This document shows positions 33,675 to 43,159 of a stretch of DNA of 64,000 nucleotides, one piece after another. The notes below the pieces were generated by a model. It made no database searches, had not been told where the DNA came from, and saw only the letters and a list, made by a program, of their open reading frames with translations. The stretch is from Actinoplanes ianthinogenes (GTDB taxonomy: Bacteria; Actinomycetota; Actinomycetes; Mycobacteriales; Micromonosporaceae), in NCBI RefSeq assembly GCF_018324205.1, contig NZ_AP023356.1, forward strand, positions 496,001-560,000, read 5' to 3'. Every line of letters starts with the position of its first letter. Position 1 is the stretch's first letter. Made by a program: the position numbers and the translations under genes.

Positions 33675-36041
33675 ATGACCACGGGAACGGCGGCACGGGC
33701 GGACGCGGCGAGCCTGCTGCTCGCAGAGCTGGCCTGGCTGGGGCCGGTGCTACGGCGGGAGGTGCGGCGGCTGCGGCGGGCCAGGTTGCTGCACGAGGAC
33801 GAGCTGCGCGGGCTCTACATCCCGGATCCGCTGGTCGACGCGGTGCTCGACGACCTGGGTGGCGAACCGGAGGAGGCCGGCTCGATCGCCGCCCGGGCGG
33901 TCCGGGACCCGCAGACGCCGATCGGGCGGCTGGCGCGACGGTTCGCGTTGTCGGCGGCGGAGACGGACGTGCTGATGGTGGCGGTCGCGCCGCAGGTGGA
34001 CGCGCGGTGGCAGACGGTATACGGGTTCGTGCAGAACTCGGTGACGCTGCGGCGGCCGACGGTCGACCTGATCCTGCGGCTGCTGGTGCCCGAGGCCGCG
34101 GAGCGGCTGGCCTGCCGACGGTGGTTCCACCCGTCCGGGCCGCTGGTCCGGCACGCGCTGGTCCGGCTGGTGGCGGAGCCCGGCGATCCCGCCCCGTCGC
34201 TCTCGTCACGCACCCTCGCCGTGGACGACCGGGTCATCGCCCACCTGCTCGGCGACGACACCATCGCGCCTGGACTGTCCTCCTGGGTCGCCATGCACCC
34301 GCCCCGCGACCTGGACGAACTCGTCCTGTCGCCCGGCCTGCGAACCCGGCTCCGGGAGGTTGCCGACACGCTGCACGGCAGGACGGTTCGCCATCACGGC
34401 CCGGCCGGGGACGGGGTGGGCGGCATCGGAGGTGCAGCGCCGCTCGGCAGCGGGGCGCCCGAGCATCCCGCGATCAGCCCCGATGCCACAGCGCGACTCG
34501 GCGGCACGGCGACCCACCAACCCACGAACGGCATGCGCGCGACCGCGAACGACCCCGACGCCACAGCGCCGCTCGACGGCGCGGCGCTCGAACATCACCT
34601 GGACGGCAATCGCGCCACCCCGGACAAGGCCGACGCGACAGGGCGCCGCAGCGGTGGAGCGGCTCGGGGGGACGACGGCGCCGGGGACGGAATGGTCCTG
34701 CTGGACGGGGCCGCGGGGGGTGGACGGGCGACGATCGCCGCGGCGCTGAGTGGGGGGCGGCCGCTGCTGGTGGCGGAGGTGGGCGGCGCGGGTGGGCTGG
34801 ACGCGGGTGAGGCCGGGGTGCTGCTCGGGCGGGAGGCGATGCTGCGCGGGGCCGCGGTCTACCTGACCGGGCTGGACTCGCCCGGGGGCGCGGCAGTGCT
34901 CGGGGCGATGGCCGGGCGGGGTGTGGTGGTGCTGCTCGGGGACGGTGCTCAGGTCGTACGGGAAAAGGGTTTGATCTTGGAGAGGGTGATCCTGGACGGG
35001 CCGGGATCGCTGGAGCGCGGCGGTCTCTGGGATCGCGCGCTGCGCGGGCGGTCGCCGGGCGGTCTGGAGCGGATCGCGGACCTGTTCCCGATCGGGCCCG
35101 GGGCGATCGAGCGGGCGGCGGCGCGGGCAAGGCGGCGTGCCGGGCGGCACGGGCGGGAGCCCACGGAGGACGACGTGCGACAGGCGGTCCGGGAGGAGTG
35201 CGGGACCGGACTGGACGGGCTGGCGCGGCGGCTGCCGGCCGGGCCGGGGTGGGAGCGGCTGGTGTTGCCGGCGCGGACCATGCGGGAGGTACGGCTGGTC
35301 GGGGCGGCGGTGGAGCAGCGGTGGACCGTGCGGGAGGCGTGGGGGTTCGGGGAGACGCAGCTCGGGCGCGGGGTGACGGCGCTGTTCCACGGGCCGAGCG
35401 GGACCGGGAAGACGTTCGCGGCGCGGGTGCTGGCTACCGAACTCGGGCTCGACCTGTATCGGGTGGATCTGTCGACGGTGGTGAGCAAGTACATCGGGGA
35501 GACCGAGCGGAACCTGGCGCGGATCTTCGCGGCGGCGCGGGCGGCGCACGCGATGGTGTTGTTCGACGAGGCGGACGCGTTGTTCGGGCGGCGGTCGGCG
35601 GTGCAGGACGCGCGGGACCGGTACGCGAACATCGAGGTCGCCTACCTGTTGCAGGAGCTCGAGGGGTACGACGGGGTGGCGCTGCTGGCGACCAACCTGA
35701 GCGGGAACCTGGACGACGCGTTCGCCCGGCGGCTGGGGCATGCGGTGGAGTTCCCGTTCCCGGGGCCGGAGCTGCGGGAGGTGTTGTGGCGGCAGGCGGT
35801 GCCGGGGCGAGCGCCGCTCGCGGCGGACGTCGATTTCGGGGCGCTCGCGCGGCTGGAGCTGGCGGGCGGGCACATCCAGAGTGCGGTGCTGGCCGCGGCG
35901 TGCCGGGCCGCGGCGGCGGGGCGGGCGGTCGGCATGCCGGAGTTGGTTCCGGCGGCCGGGGCTGAGCTGCGGAAACTGCATCGGATGCCGGACCGGGCGG
36001 ACTTCGGGGCATATTTCTCGCTGCTGGCTGAGGACCTCTGA
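33675..36041 (+). CDS. eCIS AAA+ ATPase (Pvc15-like) with two ATPase domains, the first degenerate
   Basis: A 788-residue ATPase. The N-terminal helical region (residues about 1-230) ends in a winged-helix-like part. Residues about 335-460 are a first ATPase domain whose Walker A is degraded (LDGAAGGGRATI, no Lys-Thr/Ser). Residues about 530-788 are an intact AAA+ domain: Walker A GPSGTGKT at 573-580, SKYIGETERNLARIF pore region, Walker B MVLFDEADALFG near 627, sensor LLATNLSGNLDDAFARRLGH with arginine finger. Between them is a Gly/Ala/Asp-rich linker (residues about 250-330) with repeated DATA segments. Pvc15-type ATPases are needed for particle assembly or cargo loading. It directly precedes the candidate cargo gene. 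Confidence 0.93.
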   Translation: MTTGTAARADAASLLLAELAWLGPVLRREVRRLRRARLLHEDELRGLYIPDPLVDAVLDDLGGEPEEAGSIAARAVRDPQTPIGRLARRFALSAAETDVLMVAVAPQVDARWQTVYGFVQNSVTLRRPTVDLILRLLVPEAAERLACRRWFHPSGPLVRHALVRLVAEPGDPAPSLSSRTLAVDDRVIAHLLGDDTIAPGLSSWVAMHPPRDLDELVLSPGLRTRLREVADTLHGRTVRHHGPAGDGVGGIGGAAPLGSGAPEHPAISPDATARLGGTATHQPTNGMRATANDPDATAPLDGAALEHHLDGNRATPDKADATGRRSGGAARGDDGAGDGMVLLDGAAGGGRATIAAALSGGRPLLVAEVGGAGGLDAGEAGVLLGREAMLRGAAVYLTGLDSPGGAAVLGAMAGRGVVVLLGDGAQVVREKGLILERVILDGPGSLERGGLWDRALRGRSPGGLERIADLFPIGPGAIERAAARARRRAGRHGREPTEDDVRQAVREECGTGLDGLARRLPAGPGWERLVLPARTMREVRLVGAAVEQRWTVREAWGFGETQLGRGVTALFHGPSGTGKTFAARVLATELGLDLYRVDLSTVVSKYIGETERNLARIFAAARAAHAMVLFDEADALFGRRSAVQDARDRYANIEVAYLLQELEGYDGVALLATNLSGNLDDAFARRLGHAVEFPFPGPELREVLWRQAVPGRAPLAADVDFGALARLELAGGHIQSAVLAAACRAAAAGRAVGMPELVPAAGAELRKLHRMPDRADFGAYFSLLAEDL

Positions 36042-39000
36042 TGAGCGGCCCCGGCCCGGAACCGGCGCAGCGGGCACCCGAGCCGGCGGTGCCCTGGGTC
36101 GGACCGCTGCCACGAGAGCCAGCGGCGCCCGCCCTCGTTCCGGTGTCGACGCCTGCCGCGGCGACGGCGCAGCTGGTGGCCGCTGCTGGGCCGCTGCCCA
36201 ACGACACCGTGCAGGCGCTGGCCGACCGCAACTACATCCCGCCGGTGCGGGAGGCCGCCATGCAGTTGCGGGCGTGGCTGCACGGCGCGGCGGCGGCTCG
36301 CGAGGACATCTTCCGGGTGCTGCTGCTCTTCCGCGGGCGGGGGGCTGAGCTGCAGGCCGCCTATGCCGAACGGTATGGCCGAGAGCTCAAGCAGGACCTG
36401 GCGCGGATGCCCGACCCGGCCGACCGCCTCCGGGCCTACCGCTACCTCGACAAAGGCGAACTGCTGCTCGCCGACTACCTGTACCTGTATCCGGCGAACG
36501 TGGCCTGGGTGATCGCCGCGGCCGGTGACAAGCCCGCCACCTGGCGGACGATCATCGAGCAGCAACTCGACCAGGGCTTCAAGAGCGGGCTCTACCTGGC
36601 CGAACGCCGGAAGACCGGCCGCCTGCCGGACGGCACCACGGACAGTCTGGCCGCCGGCCTCTTCGACCAGTTGTGGGGCGCCGAGGAGCAGAGCGCCGCC
36701 AAGTCGCTGTATACGTTCGGCACCCGGCCACCGCCCCTCGACAAGATCAATACTGGCCTGCTGCACCGGGACCGATCCCTGTTCTTCGAGGGGCTGCGGG
36801 AATACTTCGCGGCGCCCGGCCGCACCGAGCAGCAGCTGATCAAGTCGATGTCGGACATCTACCAGGTGGACCTGCAGGACCAATTCCAGATGATGTTCGA
36901 AAACGACCTGCTGAGCTGGCAGCAGTACCAGCTGACTGTCGCCGGCGGGCTGGCCGCGATGAAGCGCGTCCAGTTCGCGCTGGCCGCCGGCGACAAGCAG
37001 GAGCTGTTCGCCGCGCTGGCGAGCGCCGACCCGCAGACCCGTGCCGACCTGTTCCGGCAGCTCACCACCCGGACCGACAGCGAGATCTCGCGCCGCTTCC
37101 ACGCCTGGTTCAACGGCCTGACCAGTGACGAGGAGGCCCGGGCGGTCGCGCTGGTGGAGGATCCGGCCGTGGTCGACCCGGCCGTCCACCGCATCCGCGC
37201 GCTGGGCGGTGCCGACGGTGAAGCGCTGGTCCAGGCGGCGATGTTCAGCCTGCCGACCGACTTCGATCTGTTCCACCGGAGCTATCGGTACGGCACGCCG
37301 TTCTACCGCTACGTCCGGGAGCACACCACCAGCAAGGAGGAGCTGCGATTCGCCGCCGTCGTCGAGCCCGACCTGGAACACCGGTTGCGGAGCACGATGA
37401 CAACCTTCGACAACCCGGGATACCTGCTGCACCTGTTACGCCATTTCGTGCCCGACGACGCCACCCGAGGCAGGATCCGGGCCGACACCAGCGTGCTGAG
37501 ATGGTTGTCCGGCACCGAGCGTGACGAGGCCGAGTTCCTGCTCGCCCCGGTGGCACAGCCGCTGCAACGGGCCGTCTTCACCGTCCGTCAACTGGCCTCG
37601 GAACGGTCCGTGTTGACCGACTGGCGAGCCGTCGGGGCGGCGTTGAGCGACGCCACCCGCGAGCTGAACGCGACGACGGAACGCGCCGCGGCGGCGCGGA
37701 CCGCGGGCGAGCGAGCCGCGGAGATCGGCCGGCTGACGGCCCAGCAGGAACGGGCCGAACGGATCCGGGTGGATTACGTGCAGGCTCGCGACACCGTCAA
37801 CGGCTTCGCCAAGATGGTGGTGCAGGCGGCGGTGGCGGCGATCCTCGAAGTAGCGTCAGCCGGGGTGCTGACCCCGGCGGCGGCCGAGATCGTCATGGTG
37901 CAGGTCGTTCGCGTCGCCGTGGTGGGCGGTGCCAGCCGCCTGATCACCGAGCTGGCGACGGAGCGCAACGTCACCGGCGGACAACTGGGGGATGCCTTCG
38001 TCGCCGGCGCCGCGCAGGGCGTGATCGACCTGGTCGGCGCTTCCGCGGCGGAACACCTGCTCACCACGGTGCGGGCCGCCGCCTCGGCCGGCTTCCGGCA
38101 GTCCGGCGGCGCGATCGAGCAGGCCATTCAGTACGGCCAGACCGCTCTCACGAGCGCGCTGGGGGCAGCCGTCGAGTCCGCCGCCAATGACCGGACCTGG
38201 GCCGCGAGTCCGGAGCAGGGCTTGACCACCATCCGTGACGCGATGGCCCAGGCTACGCTGTTCGGCCTGGCCGGGCACGCGGCCCACCAGGCTTTCCGGC
38301 AGGCTTGGCACGGGGGTGCGGGTGGCCCGCCGCCGGGCGGCGGTGGCCCGTCCGATCCCGGCCGCACCCCACCGGACCCGATCCGGCTGTACGCCTCATC
38401 GGGTCCCGGATCCGGCTACCCGGTGTGGTACTCCGGGGGGAAGGAGGTGCCGCCGCCCGGCCCGCACCCCGAGCTGATCACCAGCACCGCGAGCCCGCCC
38501 AGGCCGGACCTGGTGATCCACCGACCCGGCGAGGTCCCGCAATCAAACGCCGCCCCCGCGCTGCTGAATCGGTACGGCGAACCGCTGAACCCGGCCCCTC
38601 CACCAGCCACGTCGATCCTGCTCGTCAGCGGCGACCGGCCGCAGTTCCGGCCAGTCGGCCCGGCCGAGAGCGCATGGCGGATCGATTATCTGCGAGCACG
38701 GTTACGCCAGGTGCTGGAGAACCGCTCCGGCCGGCCGCCGACGGCACCGACCGCCGCCTTCATGAAAGCCGTCGAGCACATCCAGGATCCGGTGCTGGCC
38801 CGCGCGGTGTGGGTGGCCTATCAGGGACTTCGCGATCCCGCCCTGATCGCCCACGTCGTCGCCCGCGTCATGCGACACGCCGAAGAGCTGCGCGCCGCGG
38901 GGCGCACCACCGTGGTCAAGACGTTGGTGCGTCCGCCCCACGAGCCGCCCGGCCCGGCAGCACAGCTCACTCTCGATCTGACCCGGCGCAACGAGGCGTT

Positions 39001-39541
39001 CCTCGCGGCACTGATCGACCTGTCCGAACGTGTCAGCGGAAGACCGGTCACCCTGTTGGGCGGCCACCGCCAATTCCAAGGGGACGAGTACTTCACCCTG
39101 GTGGCCGGCGAAAATTACCGGTACCTGGACGTGTCCGCGCTGGTCATCCCAGCGATGGACGCCTGGACGCACGGCGCCAGCACCCACCTGCTGCAGGAAC
39201 TGATCGTGGACAGGGCTCTCGCCATGCACGGGCTTGACCTGACCGCCACGGACCTGCGGCGGCGACTTCCCGGCATCCCCGGGTCTCCCTCCCAGGTAGC
39301 CGGGTTGGAGACGAAGCCGTCCGGGCAGTGGATCTGGGAAGAGGTCTGGGACATCCTGAAACGGGAGCCGAGCAACCCGAACTACCTGAATCCGGTGCTG
39401 CGGCCGTTCACGGGGGATCTCGACGCGCCACTCACCGCGGTGGATCCGGACTGGGCCGCGAGGCGTGCCGAACTGCTGGAGAAAGGCGTCTATTTGAAGG
39501 ATCCGCGAGAGCGGCGAAAGTTGTACCGGATCGGCCGATGA
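36041..39541 (+). CDS. large eCIS-linked protein with annexin-like segments, candidate cargo
   Basis: A 1166-residue protein, last in the cluster and overlapping the ATPase stop by one base. Residues about 84-140 read like an annexin-type repeat (AREDIFRVLLLFRGRGAELQ then AAYAERYGRELKQDLARM), and residues about 263-303 repeat the theme (QLIKSMSDIYQVDLQDQFQM). Such segments occur in actinobacterial polymorphic toxins and eCIS-linked proteins. Residues about 589-634 are a long hydrophobic, Ala/Val-rich stretch. A Gly/Pro-rich linker at about 758-782 separates a C-terminal half that I do not recognise. No HExxH protease motif (as in DUF4157 proteins) is present. A payload role is inferred from position and layout only. 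Confidence 0.7.
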   Translation: MSGPGPEPAQRAPEPAVPWVGPLPREPAAPALVPVSTPAAATAQLVAAAGPLPNDTVQALADRNYIPPVREAAMQLRAWLHGAAAAREDIFRVLLLFRGRGAELQAAYAERYGRELKQDLARMPDPADRLRAYRYLDKGELLLADYLYLYPANVAWVIAAAGDKPATWRTIIEQQLDQGFKSGLYLAERRKTGRLPDGTTDSLAAGLFDQLWGAEEQSAAKSLYTFGTRPPPLDKINTGLLHRDRSLFFEGLREYFAAPGRTEQQLIKSMSDIYQVDLQDQFQMMFENDLLSWQQYQLTVAGGLAAMKRVQFALAAGDKQELFAALASADPQTRADLFRQLTTRTDSEISRRFHAWFNGLTSDEEARAVALVEDPAVVDPAVHRIRALGGADGEALVQAAMFSLPTDFDLFHRSYRYGTPFYRYVREHTTSKEELRFAAVVEPDLEHRLRSTMTTFDNPGYLLHLLRHFVPDDATRGRIRADTSVLRWLSGTERDEAEFLLAPVAQPLQRAVFTVRQLASERSVLTDWRAVGAALSDATRELNATTERAAAARTAGERAAEIGRLTAQQERAERIRVDYVQARDTVNGFAKMVVQAAVAAILEVASAGVLTPAAAEIVMVQVVRVAVVGGASRLITELATERNVTGGQLGDAFVAGAAQGVIDLVGASAAEHLLTTVRAAASAGFRQSGGAIEQAIQYGQTALTSALGAAVESAANDRTWAASPEQGLTTIRDAMAQATLFGLAGHAAHQAFRQAWHGGAGGPPPGGGGPSDPGRTPPDPIRLYASSGPGSGYPVWYSGGKEVPPPGPHPELITSTASPPRPDLVIHRPGEVPQSNAAPALLNRYGEPLNPAPPPATSILLVSGDRPQFRPVGPAESAWRIDYLRARLRQVLENRSGRPPTAPTAAFMKAVEHIQDPVLARAVWVAYQGLRDPALIAHVVARVMRHAEELRAAGRTTVVKTLVRPPHEPPGPAAQLTLDLTRRNEAFLAALIDLSERVSGRPVTLLGGHRQFQGDEYFTLVAGENYRYLDVSALVIPAMDAWTHGASTHLLQELIVDRALAMHGLDLTATDLRRRLPGIPGSPSQVAGLETKPSGQWIWEEVWDILKREPSNPNYLNPVLRPFTGDLDAPLTAVDPDWAARRAELLEKGVYLKDPRERRKLYRIGR

Positions 39542-39557
39542 AACGACCCGGTGTGGG

Positions 39558-40049
39558 ATGCTGCGCGGCATGCTGGAGACCGCTCGCCTCGCCGGATTCT
39601 TCGCTGCCCACGGGCTGTGGTCCGTTGCGGACGGCGGCCCGCTGACGCCGCTGCTCGGTTTCGACAAGCCGGACGGCGGGCGCGGCATGACCCGCTACGC
39701 CGCCCCCGAGCTGGAGATCGGCGTCAAGGCCGGGCAGGACGCCCTCGCCGCGAACCCGGACGGGGCGGTGCGCGCGGCCCTGGTCTACGACGCCTTCCTG
39801 CACCTGCCGTCCGGCCGGATCGACGCCCTGGTGATCGAGGCCGTCGAGTACGGCCCGCAGGAGCGGATCCTGCGGATGGGTGTCCCCTACCGCCCGGAGC
39901 CGTTCGCCGTGTACCGGCCGAAGTTCCTCGAGGTCACCGGCGTCGACCGGCCGGACTGGGCGGTCCTCGGCGGGGCCTTCTTCGAGGGCGTCGACTCGCA
40001 CGAGCAGGCCGCCGCGATCTGGAACGCGCACCTCGGCGAGTCACTCTGA
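39558..40049 (+). CDS. hypothetical protein
   Basis: A 163-residue soluble protein with no family I recognise. Conserved-looking parts are LLGFDKPDGGRGMTRYAAPE, IDALVIEAVEYGPQERILRM and MGVPYRPEPFAVYRPKFLEV. It may instead start at ATG 39570 (MLETARLAGFF), since neither start has a strong ribosome site. It follows the candidate cargo gene by 16 bp, so it could be co-transcribed with the eCIS and serve as a chaperone or immunity partner, but nothing in the sequence shows this. Its last bases overlap the convergent small membrane gene. Confidence 0.65.
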   Translation: MLRGMLETARLAGFFAAHGLWSVADGGPLTPLLGFDKPDGGRGMTRYAAPELEIGVKAGQDALAANPDGAVRAALVYDAFLHLPSGRIDALVIEAVEYGPQERILRMGVPYRPEPFAVYRPKFLEVTGVDRPDWAVLGGAFFEGVDSHEQAAAIWNAHLGESL

Positions 40050-40262
40050 CCGGCGGCGCCGGGTGGTCGCGGTCAGCACCAGGCCGAGGGCGATCAGGGT
40101 CGCGCCCGAGCAAGCCGACGAGACCCACTGACCGCGGAAGCCGGCCCTGGCCAGGCTCCCCGAGTCGTCCCGGCGCTCGACCGGGGCGGGTGACGGCGAC
40201 GCGGCCCGGGCGGGCATCGGTGACAGCGCGAGCAGGCAGACCAGCACAGCGACGAGCCTCAT
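40041..40262 (-). CDS. small exported/membrane protein
   Basis: A 73-residue protein with an N-terminal signal-like segment (MRLVAVLVCLLALSPMPARA), a short polar middle, and a C-terminal transmembrane helix (SSACSGATLIALGLVLTAT) followed by RRRR. This is the layout of a small cell-surface or membrane-anchored protein. It lies 20 bp after the LuxR-type gene on the same strand and may be co-transcribed with it. The ribosome site is weak, so it remains a prediction. Confidence 0.55.
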   Translation of the reverse strand: MRLVAVLVCLLALSPMPARAASPSPAPVERRDDSGSLARAGFRGQWVSSACSGATLIALGLVLTATTRRRRSE

Positions 40263-40282
40263 GTCCGGCTCAACGCCGGAAG

Positions 40283-43069
40283 TCACCCGATCGGCGCGGG
40301 CAGCGAGGTGGCGAGCTGGGCGCGGCTGCTCACCGACAGCTTCTGGAAGATGTGGGTCAGGTGGGTCTCCACCGTCCGCCGGGTCACGAACAGCTGGTCG
40401 GCGATCTCCCGGTTGCTGTGCCCGAGCGCCGCCAGCACCGCCACCCGGTGTTCGGCCGGGGTGAGCGCGCCCGGCCCGGTCGTCACGCTGCGCCGCGGGC
40501 GACCGCCGGCCGCCAGCAGCTCCTGCCGGGCTCGGCCGCCGATCAGCCGCATCCCACCGCGATCGGCCAGCTCCAGCGCCCGGACCAGCGGCTCCCGGGC
40601 CGCGGCCCGCTGGTTGGCCCGGCGCAGGGCGGCGCCGAGCTCGACCAGGACCCGGGCGTGCTCGAGCTGGGCCGGTGAGCCGGCGAGCAGGTGCGCGGCC
40701 TGGGTGAGCAGCGGCACCGCCTCGGCCGGGCCGACCGTGCGGGCCAACGCGCGCAGGCCGGCGCCGCGCGGGCCGGGCAGCCCGACCCGGGCGGCCAGGT
40801 CCAGGTGTTCCTCGGCGAGACGCCGGGCGGCGGTGAGGTCGCCGAGCGCCGCGAGGGCGGCGCTGTCGTCGACGCGCCAGGCGGCGAACCCGGCGGTCGT
40901 CACGCCGAGCGCCTGCCAGGTCTCCGCCGCCGCGAGCAGGTCGGTGTGCGCGTCGGCCGGGCGGTGCCGGGCCAGCCAGAGCCGCGCCCGGCGTTCCAGC
41001 AGCATGGCGGTGCGCAGCTTGCCCGGCACCGGCTCGTCTGCCCCGGTCCGGCGGGCCGCCGCCAGGGCCGCTTCGGCGCCGTCCAGGTCGTCCGCCTCCA
41101 CCAGCGCGTCCAGGAGCGGGAACAGTGTCCACACCAGGCCGGACGCGGGCGGGTTGGCGAGCTTGAACTCGAACGCGTACCGGCCGTCGGTGACCGCCTC
41201 CCGGACCCGCCCGGCCTGCACCAGCGCATGTGCCCGGACGAAGCTGCCGTGGGCGAGCGCGGTCATCCACCCGCGCGGCCGGGCCACGTCGATCAGCTCG
41301 TCGCACAGCGCCCGTACGGCGTCCAGCTCCTCCACCGCCGCCAGGTCGAACTTCAGGAACGTCGCGAGCAGCGAGTCACTCTCCACGTCGAGCGCCGTCC
41401 GCAGCAGGGCGATCGCCTCGGCCGCCGGTCGTCCGTCACAGATCGCCCGGTGCGCGCGGTGCACGGCCCAGAACCGCTGCCCACCGCCCCGGTCCGTGCG
41501 GTCCCGGGCGTCGGCCACCTCGGCGGCGTCCAGCCACGCGTTGCAGACCAGTTCACCTTCGAGACGTTCGAGCAGCTCCGGGTCGGCGCCGGCGCCCCGG
41601 GCCAGCACCCGCCGGGACAGGTCCAGCGCCTCCTCGGCATATCCGGCCAGGCCCAGCGCCCGGGCGCCGGCCAGCCCGATCCTGGCCCGCTGCTCCGGGT
41701 CGGCGGCCAGGCCGACGGCGTCGGCGAGCAGGTCGTACGCCTGTGGCTTCTCCTGCTCGGCGATGACCAGGCCGAGCTGGCCCAGCAGCTCCGCCTCGTC
41801 GTAGGTGGCGATCGGCGGCTCGGCCAGCGCCCGCCGCAGGAAGGTCGCCGCGTTCTGCGGGGCGCCGCGCCGCCAGGCCCGGTCGGCGGCGGTCCGCAGC
41901 GCCGTGACGGTCTCCGGTTCCCCGGCCGGCTCGGTGCGCAGCAGGTGCAGCGCGACCGTCTCCGGGTCGGCCCGTCCGGTGGTGAGCAGCCGCGCCGCCC
42001 GGGCATGCCACAGGGCGCGCTCGCCGGCCGGAAGTCCGTTGTAGAGGGCCGCCTCGACCAGCGGGTGCACCAGCGCGTAGCCGTCCGCGCCGCCCTCGAC
42101 CAGGCCGGCGCCGCGCAGCCGGTCGGCGAGCCGGCAGGCCCGCTCCTGATCGAGCTGGGCCAGGTCGCGGGCGTGCCGCAGTTTCGCCCCGCGCCCGAGC
42201 ACGGCGAATGCCCGGGCCAGCTCCGCGGTCCCGGCCGGCAGCCGGGCCAGCTGCCGGTCCACCGCGCGGGCCACCTGCTCCGGGCCGAAGCCGCTGAGCC
42301 CGGCCGCCACAGCGTCGGTCGGCTCGACCCGCTCGGCGAGCAGGTGGTCGAGCAGCGCGCCGAGCAGGAACGGGTTCCCGGCGGTGGCGGCGTGGCAGGC
42401 CTGGGCGAACGCCGGCCCGGCCGCGGGCAGCCGATCCCGCACGATGGTCCGCACGGTGGCCGGCGCGAGCGGGCTGGGCCGCACCGGCGCGCCGGCCGCG
42501 GCGAGCAGCTCGGCGAGCAGGTCCGGTTCGGCCGGCGGCTCACCGGAGCGGACCGCGCACAGGATGCCCAGCGGCAGGCTGCCCAGACGCCGGGTGAGCT
42601 GGCCGAGCCAGCGCAGCGACGGCGCGTCCGCCCAGTGCACGTCGTCGACCAGCAGCAGGGTGGCGACGCGGGCGGCGAGACCGCAGGTCAGCCAGGTCAG
42701 CCCGTGCGCGGCGGCGTGCATGGCGTCGCCGGTCGGCGCCGGGGTGGCCCCGTCGTCGTCGAGCGCGCGGCGGGCCGGCGCGGCCGCGCCGACGGCCAGG
42801 GTGTCCCACTCCGGGCTTTGCCGGACCGGGGCGAACAGCTGCCGGGCGATCCCCCAACCGGCGTCGCGTTCCAGCGGGCCGCCCCACGCGGAGAGCACCC
42901 GCAGCCCGGCGGCGGCCGCGCCGTAGCCGGCCGCGGCCAGCAGACTCGACTTGCCGATCCCGGCCGGGCCCTCCACGACGATCACGGCGCCGGTCCCGGA
43001 TCGCACCTGAGCGACCCGGTGGTCGAGCATCGCCAGCTCCGCGTCGCGTTGCAACAGCACGCGCGGCAT
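40283..43069 (-). CDS. LuxR-family regulator with N-terminal AAA ATPase (LAL type), second copy
   Basis: A 928-residue regulator of the same design as the one before the eCIS. Walker A is EGPAGIGKSSLLAA near residue 34, Walker B LLLVDDVHWADAP near residue 150, then TPR-like helices, and the C-terminal LuxR helix-turn-helix has LTPAEHRVAVLAALGHSNRE and TRRTVETHLTHIFQKLSV. I start it at ATG 43069 (MPRVLLQRDAEL), where the conserved domain begins; 43123 adds a poorly conserved tail. It is divergent from the methyltransferase gene. Lying at the far end of the eCIS it could be a second cluster regulator, but this is only positional. Confidence 0.87.
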   Translation of the reverse strand: MPRVLLQRDAELAMLDHRVAQVRSGTGAVIVVEGPAGIGKSSLLAAAGYGAAAAGLRVLSAWGGPLERDAGWGIARQLFAPVRQSPEWDTLAVGAAAPARRALDDDGATPAPTGDAMHAAAHGLTWLTCGLAARVATLLLVDDVHWADAPSLRWLGQLTRRLGSLPLGILCAVRSGEPPAEPDLLAELLAAAGAPVRPSPLAPATVRTIVRDRLPAAGPAFAQACHAATAGNPFLLGALLDHLLAERVEPTDAVAAGLSGFGPEQVARAVDRQLARLPAGTAELARAFAVLGRGAKLRHARDLAQLDQERACRLADRLRGAGLVEGGADGYALVHPLVEAALYNGLPAGERALWHARAARLLTTGRADPETVALHLLRTEPAGEPETVTALRTAADRAWRRGAPQNAATFLRRALAEPPIATYDEAELLGQLGLVIAEQEKPQAYDLLADAVGLAADPEQRARIGLAGARALGLAGYAEEALDLSRRVLARGAGADPELLERLEGELVCNAWLDAAEVADARDRTDRGGGQRFWAVHRAHRAICDGRPAAEAIALLRTALDVESDSLLATFLKFDLAAVEELDAVRALCDELIDVARPRGWMTALAHGSFVRAHALVQAGRVREAVTDGRYAFEFKLANPPASGLVWTLFPLLDALVEADDLDGAEAALAAARRTGADEPVPGKLRTAMLLERRARLWLARHRPADAHTDLLAAAETWQALGVTTAGFAAWRVDDSAALAALGDLTAARRLAEEHLDLAARVGLPGPRGAGLRALARTVGPAEAVPLLTQAAHLLAGSPAQLEHARVLVELGAALRRANQRAAAREPLVRALELADRGGMRLIGGRARQELLAAGGRPRRSVTTGPGALTPAEHRVAVLAALGHSNREIADQLFVTRRTVETHLTHIFQKLSVSSRAQLATSLPAPIG

Positions 43070-43159
43070 GCCGCCGACCGTACGTCGTGGTCCCGACACG
43101 CGAAACCTCGTGGTCGGATCCACGATTCAACGCATCCGGGAAATCCGCAGCATCAGGAC

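Noticed and set aside
36041..39541. DUF4157-type protease domain in the candidate cargo
   Set aside because: I found no HExxH motif anywhere in the protein.
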